Shown here in pieces: positions 31,650 to 38,516 of a stretch of 38,516 nt of DNA; positions within the stretch are counted from its first letter, which is position 1, and the number at the start of each line of letters is the position of its first letter. The position numbers and the translations under genes were made by a program. The notes under the pieces are model-generated. The model ran no database searches, was not told the DNA's origin, and worked only from the letters and a program-made list of their open reading frames with translations. The stretch comes from Gnetum montanum. Lineage: Eukaryota; Streptophyta; Gnetopsida; Gnetales; Gnetaceae. The stretch spans positions 4,962 through 43,477 of the forward strand of contig MNCI01007756.1 of assembly GCA_015680685.1 (NCBI GenBank), in the 5' to 3' direction.

Positions 31650-32490
31650 ACCGATGTCAGAAACATTGAACTAGCCCTTGGACTCCAGCTATATGAACTA
31701 TCTCCAATTGTTATGTTTTGTTGTTTGTGCCAAATGTTACTTGATAATTTTGTATTCAAGCATCTATACAAAACTGTACAATTTTTGCATTTGGATAATT
31801 TGATCCTAGATTTTGAAAAGCCTTTATTTAAGCTGTTGTTTTCTCATCAAACTGAAACTATGGGTTTATAGTCAATTCACAGAGCACAGTGTTTCTTTCT
31901 ACTAGTGGCATGTTAAGTGTCTGCAATGAATGGTTTAACCTTGACATCTGTGGGTGTGAGTTATCTTTGCAAGTTTATTCATAGTTGAACCATGAGCTTG
32001 TGCTGGAACATAACATCACTAAAACTACATAATTTTTACCTTTTACCAAGTTGTATTAAGGGCCAGGATTAAAATTTAGCCCTGCTCAGCTGGTTCAACT
32101 GCAAGGAGAAAGTGTTGTTGAAGCTTTTCCGTTATAAAAGAATTTAAGTCATTAATGTATAAAGCAGATTTCGTAAGGGTAAAAATAAAAGAAATAGTAG
32201 GTTTTGTCATGACTAATCTAAAATATTTTTTTAACAATACTGACTCTCAACATATTGTCAAATTAAAATTTTATACCTCAGCATTGCTCACTAAAATCAA
32301 ACCTATAACTTGGAGCTACCCAATCAAGAGTTTTACCACTAGGCTAACATCACAAATTTCCTAACTAGCTGTCAAACCTAAACTTATAACCCATAATTCA
32401 TCCTTTTCAGCTACATCACCTTTGCTCTGGTGTATATAAAGAAGTTGGGTGTACTCAATTTTGGCCACACCAGAGTTGAGTTGCTCAGGC
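31650..32490 (+). other. A/T-rich stretch without a recognised gene
   Basis: The frame from exon 2 stays open to 31869 past the likely donor but has no recognisable motif there. The rest, up to the receptor-like gene, shows only scattered stops and a possible TATA-like GTGTATATAAAG near 32431-32442. Confidence 0.4.
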
Positions 32491-32499
32491 AAATTGGGT

Positions 32500-35190
32500 A
32501 TGGCAATGGCATTAACAAAAGCACATCAGACAAACCAAGTCATGGCAGTGACTATAATAGCACTGCTTTTTGAGTGTTATCAGTTGCTTCTACTTCTTCT
32601 TCATCTTCATTTTTAGATGCAGATGTGAATGCCCTCTTGCAATTCAAAGCAGGAATTAAGGAAGATCCCAAAAACATGCTTTCTAATTAAACTTTCCACA
32701 ATGCACATGGAGCATGCGTCAATTGGAATGGAGTCAAGTGTTCATCATTCTCTTCTCATTCCTTGCATCAACGTTGAGTTGCATACTTAGACCTGTGTTG
32801 GTTCGATCAGTCAGGTGTGATGTCTCCATTTATGTAACATCTCACATTTCTGTCATATCTAGATCTTTCTTTGAATGACTTGTTTGGTCCTATCCCTCAA
32901 GAAATTGGTAGGCTTAGGCTGTTGCAATACCTACGTATTGATTTCGAAGAAATGCAAGGTCCCATTCCCTAATCTTTTAGAAACTGCTCTTCTCTTGAAA
33001 GCTTGAGTGTGGGTGTTGAAGGAGAGCAACTTTTAGTTATATCTGCTTGCCTTCGAAATTTTACATCTCTTCTAAAGCTTGAGTTAGACATACAATTTGA
33101 AAGAGGATATTTCAGAAGGAGAGTCCCAAAATTGAGTCACCTTTGCAATTTGAGACTGTTGTGGTACTCTGATGGTTTGAGTAGCTCCATACTGTTGTGG
33201 TTGGGACATTTGTTCCAACTTCAGCACCTAGAATTAAGTGTCTTTGGAGATGTTGGCATTAGTATCCCACAGAAATTAGGAAATCTCACCAATTTGAAGG
33301 AGCTATCTCTGGACTTAGACATTCCTAATGGAAGTATCCCAAGGGAGCTAAATTTGAGAGTCTTGTAGGATCTTGACTTGAGTGTCTATGATGGAAGCAG
33401 TCCAATACCATCCTCTCTAGGAAAATTGCCCCAACATAAAAGATTATCCCTAGATGCAGTCATTGGCATCTCTTGTAAGAGAGTTGGAAAATCTCACCAA
33501 CCTGAAGGAGCTATCTTTGTTCATGGGTATGTTGAATGAAAGTATCCCATGGGAGGTTGGAAATTTGAGAGTCTTGCAAGATTTTGACTTGACTTTTGGA
33601 AACAGTTCAATACCTTCTTCTTTGGGAAAATTGTCAAAACTTCAAGACTACCCTTCTATGCATGGTCATTGGCATCTTCAGTTCCAAGAGAGTTTAGGAA
33701 TCTCACCTGAAGAAGCTATCTTTGTTCATGGGTATGTTGAATGTACGAGCTTGGAAATCTGAGCCATTTGCAAGATCTTGAATTATCTTTCACTAGTGGA
33801 AGCAGCCCAAAACCCTGCTTTATGATAAAACTGCCACAACTTGAAATGCTGTCATTGTCAGGAAACTACACAAGTTCGATTCCATAGGAGGTGGGAGATC
33901 TCTCCAAGCTAACTCAGCTGTATTTGGAAGCAAGGGAAGTATTCCCTGCCAGCTTGCCAATCATAGTGACTTGCAAGATCTTCAGTTGTCCTTCAACGAA
34001 GGAAGTGGCCCAATACCTTTCTGGCTGGGAAAATTTTCCCGACTTGAGAGCCTAGACCTGGATGGAAACTACTTTAAAGGTACAATCCCAAAAGAGCTGG
34101 GAAATCTTCACAAACTGACAGAGTTAAGTTTGTGCTCAAATATGCTGATTGGAAGTATTCCAACTAAATTAGGGATGCTCAAGCAACGCGCCTATGTTGA
34201 ATTTTATGGCAGATTTCATTACAAGCATTATTCCACAAGAGTTTTGCCAATTGAAACAGCTTGTTCTGTTAATTCTGAATACAGGCAATCAATGGGCAAT
34301 ACCGGATTGCATTGGTGTAATGTCTCAATTAAGTTACGTGATGCTTCCAGCAATAAATTCCCAAAATTCATAAGGAATCTCTGCAATTTGTCCTGCCTGA
34401 GGCTGAGAATAACATTTCGCACTTTGGAAGCTTTGCCAAGAGAATTGTGCAGGTCAAGAAACTTGCAAGTTTTTACGGTCGAGGATTCAAACCTCAGTGG
34501 CCATAGTCCAGAATGCATCAGTGACATAGCACAGCTAACCTTTGTAAGCTTAAGAGGAAACCAGTTGAGTGGCCAAATTCCAAAGAGTAAATTTGGTCTT
34601 CTTAGTTCTTTTCCAAAACAGATTCACTGGTAACATTCCTGCTACACTAGGCAACTGCCCTCAGTGGCCATAGTCCAGAATGCATCAGTGACATAGCACA
34701 GCTAACCTTTGTAAGCTTAAGAGGAAACCAGTTGAGTGGCCAAATTCCAAAGAGTAAATTTGGTCTTCTTAGTTCTTTTCCAAAACAGATTCACTGGTAA
34801 CATTCCTGCTACACTAGGCAACTGCAAACAGCCGTCATACTTGTACCTGCACAACAACAGTTTCCGTGGTAGGCTTTCTCTAATATTTCCATCTTCCATG
34901 GTAGTTTTGTCTGCCTATACCAATAATTTCTTTGGACCCCTGTCAAAGTCTCTGATTAATTGCAGAAGTCTTACAGTATTAGATTTGAGGAGGAATATGC
35001 TAAGCGGCCCTCTTCGATATTATTTAAGAGAAACGCATAAAGCTCATATTAGTCGATGTAGGTCATAATATGTTTGATGGGATGCCTTTCTGGGTTCCTC
35101 GGAATTTACCTTATTTGAACACAACCCTAAAGCTGTCAAAATTAGTCAAGTTTGCCCGTATCAAAAGCTCCGGACCAACAAAGCAGGGTT
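32500..35190 (+). pseudogene. LRR receptor-like protein gene, copy 1 (3' end deleted)
   Basis: Receptor-like proteins are membrane proteins with extracellular leucine-rich repeats, used in immunity or development. ATG at 32500 leads to a hydrophobic run (VMAVTIIALL), then after a frameshift the N-terminal cap LDADVNALLQFKAGIKEDP and CVNWNGVKCSS. Many LRRs follow, for example LSYLDLSLNDLFGPIPQEIG (32850), LGNLTNLKELSLDLDIPNGS (33275) and LGKFSRLESLDLDGNYFKGT (34030). Stops and frame changes occur throughout. A 167-base tandem duplication lies at 34492-34825. After LRRs near 35060 the reading falls straight into the shared 3' flank; the last LRRs and membrane segment kept by copy 2 are missing. 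Confidence 0.85.
34492..34825 (+). repeat. Exact 167-base tandem duplication inside LRR copy 1
   Basis: Units 34492-34658 and 34659-34825 are identical over 167 bases, from CCTCAGTGGCC to GGCAACTGC. As 167 is not a multiple of three, the second unit shifts the frame. Perfect identity in a decayed pseudogene means a recent event or an assembly artefact. Confidence 0.95.
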
Positions 35191-35924
35191 CTTTTTAACT
35201 TTCTTATATGTGTCAATGAGAATCCTTGTCACTTTGTTTTAATGTATTAATCTCAGCAAGTCCCTGTGCATCTTATTGTACTAAGTGCTAGTACATGGTA
35301 AATGTTTATTCTATGTTTTACTGTCTCAAAGGAGTGAAATCTGCCTGTAATAATGTATTTCTTGAATGCCTGTCAACAGTGAACAGGTAGTCTACGCTAT
35401 TTTAGGGGATAAGTGTTCAGAGGACCTTGCGATCGTTAATTTAACCGACTATGGAGCAGTTGTTACATTATTTGTAATTCTGAATTTCTTTATTTATCGT
35501 ATAAATGTAAACGGCGTCCGTATGCAACGGAGGAAATTGTTCTGATAAAAATAATTCTCTAAATTTTCGGACAATTGCTGGTTGTTGTTGGATTTGTGCA
35601 AACTTAGCAGTTTCCTTTTGTTCATCTACAGGGGGCTCTACTGGCCGCCTTGGTTAGAGCCCGCCTTGGTTCCAAAGATTTTCGGGTCTAATGAACAATC
35701 ATACCGTGTGTGACAAACTTAATTTGGAATCACTAGATGAAGATAGCACTGCAAATGGCTGCGATGCGAAATTGTACATTCTGTCATGCAATCTGTATTG
35801 GGAAAAAAATATTTACATAATAAACTGTCATGTATCTGCCATGATAAGAACAGAAATTAGCAAGATTTATCGATGATTCTGCAAATTGTAACTGTGGAGT
35901 ATACAACGCTCGGCGTTGGCGGCT
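35191..35924 (+). other. 3' flank of LRR copy 1
   Basis: Aligns with 37040-37560 behind copy 2: both have a tagtacatggtaaat/ctggtacatggtaaat block, a GTTCAGAGGACC block and a GCGGTTTCC/GCAGTTTCC TTTTGTTCATCT block. It is the old 3' untranslated and downstream region, not a gene. Confidence 0.65.
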
Positions 35925-36951
35925 GTATTGCAGAATGCATAGGTAACATGACCCAGCTAACAGATGTAGGTTTAAAAGAAAACAAACCAGTTAAGCGGTC
36001 AAATTCCCAGTAGTATTGGAAATCTGGTAAATTTAATCTCCCTAGATATATCTCAAAACAGCCTCACTGGTAGCATTCCTGTGGGCCTTGCAAACTGCAA
36101 GCAGCTGTCCTTCCTGAACGTGGAGAACAACAATTTCCATGGCATGCTTTCTGTTATTTTTCCATCTTCCATGCTGGTTCTATCGAGGCATTTGAATCGT
36201 TTCTCTGGACGTCTGTTAAATTCTTTGATTAATTGCAAGAATCTCGTAATATTAAATTTGAGGAGGAATATGGTAACTGGTTTTCTGCCAGGTTATTTGA
36301 AGAGAATGCATGAGCTCATGGTGCTAGATCTCGGCTATAATATGTTTGAATGGGTAGTCAATTTCACAGAGCTGCGGGGGTTGGACCTCTTCAATAACCA
36401 AGAAAGGGTTAAGAGTATTTTGATGTGCATGTGATAGAAGGCAACAACGTGATAGATCTGTCAGGGAACAATTTCACGGGTGAGAGTTCACAAAGCATAG
36501 GAGCGCTAACTACCTTGAGACTGCTGAATTTATATAATAATAAGTTGATTGGGCACATACGTCCATCAATGGGGATGTTACTACTGGAAGAGTCAGATTT
36601 AAGATGCAACGATTTATCTGGAAAAATTCCAATGCAGTTGCAGGCATTAAACTTTTTGAGTATTCTGCATGTTTCTCATAACAGATTATGTTGTAGGATT
36701 TCCAAAAGCACACAAATTTCCACATTTGATGAAAGTTCATTTGGAGAGACTGAATGTTTGTGTGGATTTCCTACCAGGATTCCAGGCAAAGATGAAAATG
36801 AAACAAAATCTACAGAAAGGGACAAAGTCAACAAAATGATTGGTAGGATTGGGTTAATGAACATGTATCATTGGTGGTATTTGGATTAGGATTTGGCCTA
36901 TCATATGAAGGCACAATTTCTGTGTATTTTCACTGGGATGCCTTCCCTTGA
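35925..36951 (+). pseudogene. LRR receptor-like protein gene, copy 2 (N-terminal part missing)
   Basis: It starts within an LRR at CIGNMTQLTDV and matches copy 1 from about 34510 on: FHGMLSVIFPSSMLVL here against FRGRLSLIFPSSMVVL there. It keeps the C-terminal part lost from copy 1: VIDLSGNNFTGES, SIGALTTLRLLNLYNNKL, LNFLSILHVSHNRL, a Cys pair region ECLCGFPTRIPG, and in a shifted frame (36859-36951) the membrane segment VSLVVFGLGFGLSYEGTISV, ending TGA after HWDAFP. This end, with its very short cytosolic tail, is typical of receptor-like proteins rather than kinases. The missing front and the frameshifts make it a pseudogene. Confidence 0.82.
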
Positions 36952-37510
36952 TTCTGTGTAACCTACCTTTTTTGAATGGAGTCGCAACCCACCTTCTTTG
37001 AATGCAGTCGCAAAAGCTGTCAAAATTAGTAAGTTTGCTTTTTAGCTTTATGTACATATGTCTGAGGGTCATTTGTTTCTATTAATTTCACTATGTGCCT
37101 ATGCCAATTGTTCTACACTACTGGTACATGGTAAATCTTTAGTTTATGCTTTCGTTACATTCTCAAACATCCTTGTAAAAATATATCTGATGTAGTGTTT
37201 CAAGAGTAGAATTCAATTAGTCAATGGTTTGTATGGGAAAACAAATGTTCAGAGGACCCTATTTTTAGGATTATAATTCTGAATTTCCTTTTTTATTATT
37301 ATTATCTATATGTGAATTACTTCTGATGAAGATATTCTCAGTGGGAACAACAGTCAAATTTTGTGAGGATTTGTTTCTTGTTGCTTCGTTGATCAATCTT
37401 AGCGGTTTCCTTTTGTTCATCTTCCGGGCTTTGCTGTCGTTGTGGTTTTAAAGAGTTTTGGGTCTGATGAACAGTCATCCTGTGCAACGGATTTAATCTA
37501 AAATCAGTCG
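36952..37510 (+). other. 3' flank of LRR copy 2
   Basis: Related to the flank of copy 1 from AAAGCTGTCAAAATTAG (37013) onward. It includes a local repeat CACCTTCTTTGAAT/TACCTTTTTTGAAT near 36963-37000. No gene seen. Confidence 0.6.
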
Positions 37511-37680
37511 GGGAGATAACGCATTGTGTGCATTATTTGTACAGGGATAAAACCAGCCGCGGAGACAACGCAGCTGTTATGTTCAGATTGTGTGCATTAT
37601 TATTTGTACAGGGATAAAATAAGTCGCGGAAATAACGCAGCTGTTAGTCAGATTGTGTGCATTATTTGCACAGGATAAAA
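37511..37680 (+). repeat. Tandem repeat of about 65 bases, 2.6 units
   Basis: Units start near 37511, 37585 and 37650 with GATTGTGTGCATTATT, continue TTGTACAGGGATAAAA, then an AG(C/T)CGCGGA block and ACGCAGCTGTTA. The matching place behind copy 1 (around 35740-35820) has only one degenerate unit, so it expanded after the gene duplication. Confidence 0.8.
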
Positions 37681-37689
37681 TATTTACAG

Positions 37690-38516
37690 AATGGGACAAA
37701 TAGTCCTGTATGCTGAATGAAGTCAGAGGGTTAACAGTACTGTTAAAGATTTGCATGGCGATGCTGATGCGGAAATCATGGTCCGCATCAATGATACGGA
37801 AGTCTGAGGCTCTTGTTGATTTTCCCTGATCCAATTGCAGCACTATCATTGTAGAAAGTCACTGATCTATCAACAATGTCTCAGCTGGTTGAATATATTG
37901 ACTGGATACTATTCTCTCTGCTTATGCGGCATCCACAATTACTTACAACTTGGTTTTGTTTTTCAATAGTCAGCTCGGTGTGTACGCTCACTCATGCTTT
38001 TCAGGGCAGCAACAAAAATGTAAGCAACAAAAATGTAAGCTATGGATTTAGATAAGGAAATTTTGTTTTTGAAAGTTACCATAATATGTGTTCAAGGATC
38101 GCAGTAATGGAAGTGAAGTGAACTTATCATTCGGGCAAGTGAAAAAGTGACTCACGGTTTTGATACGTTGGAACAAGCTATCCGAGAAATGATACCTTTC
38201 CTAAGTCAAGGTGTTTTACTCGATGATTGAGTTCAAGCAAATAATACTAATGTGGGTAGACAAGTCACTTTCACCGGAGTCTCTAAGAAATCAATTACAA
38301 AAGTTTTTAGAGTAAATGAAGTCATATGGATTGTAAGTTATTTTATTAATCTATTTTTGAATTTCGTAAAGCATCTACTATTCAATAGATCCGTTGTCTT
38401 CCAACCTAATAAAATATTTGGTTTTAATTCAATTTCATAATGCATGCTGTTCTGGCCGGTGCCTAATTACATTGTTTTCTGACTTTGATGGAAATGATCC
38501 TTTACGCATTCAAGTT
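37690..38516 (+). other. End of window, no recognised gene
   Basis: A short exact repeat (GCAACAAAAATGTAA at 38010 and 38025) is present. A reading near 38140-38310 (TLEQAIREMIPFLSQG, then VGRQVTFTGVSKKSITK) looks protein-like but has a stop and matches no family I know. Confidence 0.35.

Noticed and set aside
37583-37849. 88-codon minus-strand frame.
   Set aside because: Overlaps the 65-base tandem repeat and has no recognisable domain.
38252-38440. Short open frame at the right end.
   Set aside because: No start context, no recognisable motif beyond a few words; too little to call a gene.

Overview
The window looks like nuclear DNA of a seed plant with a large, retroelement-rich genome. 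A gymnosperm is my guess but is not proven. The evidence is spliced plant gene fragments (STRUBBELIG-family LRR kinase, class B heat-shock factor, ATS3/PLAT-like protein, LRR receptor-like protein) set among old, stop-riddled LTR retrotransposons. I see no intact long gene, no tRNA or rRNA, no CRISPR array and nothing bacterial.

Layout. 1-6870 (minus strand): element A, an old Ty3/gypsy element of Athila type, with gag, protease, RT, RNase H and integrase reading right to left and a tRNA-Asp-like primer site and LTR stub at 6721-6870. About 6880-18308 (plus strand): element B, a second Athila-type element joined head to head with A. It has gag, protease, RT/RNase H, integrase, a long post-pol spacer, a degenerate extra ORF with coiled-coil and proline-rich parts, and a 3' LTR at 17578-18308. 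18309-19520 (minus): element C, reduced to the start of gag, a primer site and a complete LTR. 19521-20897 (plus): D, a second diverged copy of B's spacer, interrupted by C. 20898-24790 (plus): E, a younger Tat-like element represented by one LTR, a primer site and gag only.

24.8-38.5 kb is a graveyard of genes. It holds a promoter-like stretch and three correctly spliced-looking exons of a STRUBBELIG-receptor-family gene (25795-26348). Next is a minus-strand chromovirus (26440-29620) with an ATS3-like embryo-specific PLAT gene (27909-28559) sitting exactly between its protease and RT. A class B heat-shock factor pseudogene follows (29817-30913), then two exons of an unrecognised plant gene (31074-31646). 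Last are two partial tandem copies of an LRR receptor-like protein gene (32500-35190 and 35925-36951) with related 3' flanks and a short tandem repeat.

Most coding relics carry stops or frameshifts, so the biology is mainly of genome evolution and possibly of small-RNA production. The points most worth checking are: the inverted LTR pair with converging TATA boxes (17578-19520); the LTR-like promoter module inside the Athila spacer; the host gene lodged in the chromovirus; the 15-fold GCGTAA array in the E LTR; and the still-open, spliceable STRUBBELIG mini-gene. All calls come from reading motifs by eye; no database search was run.
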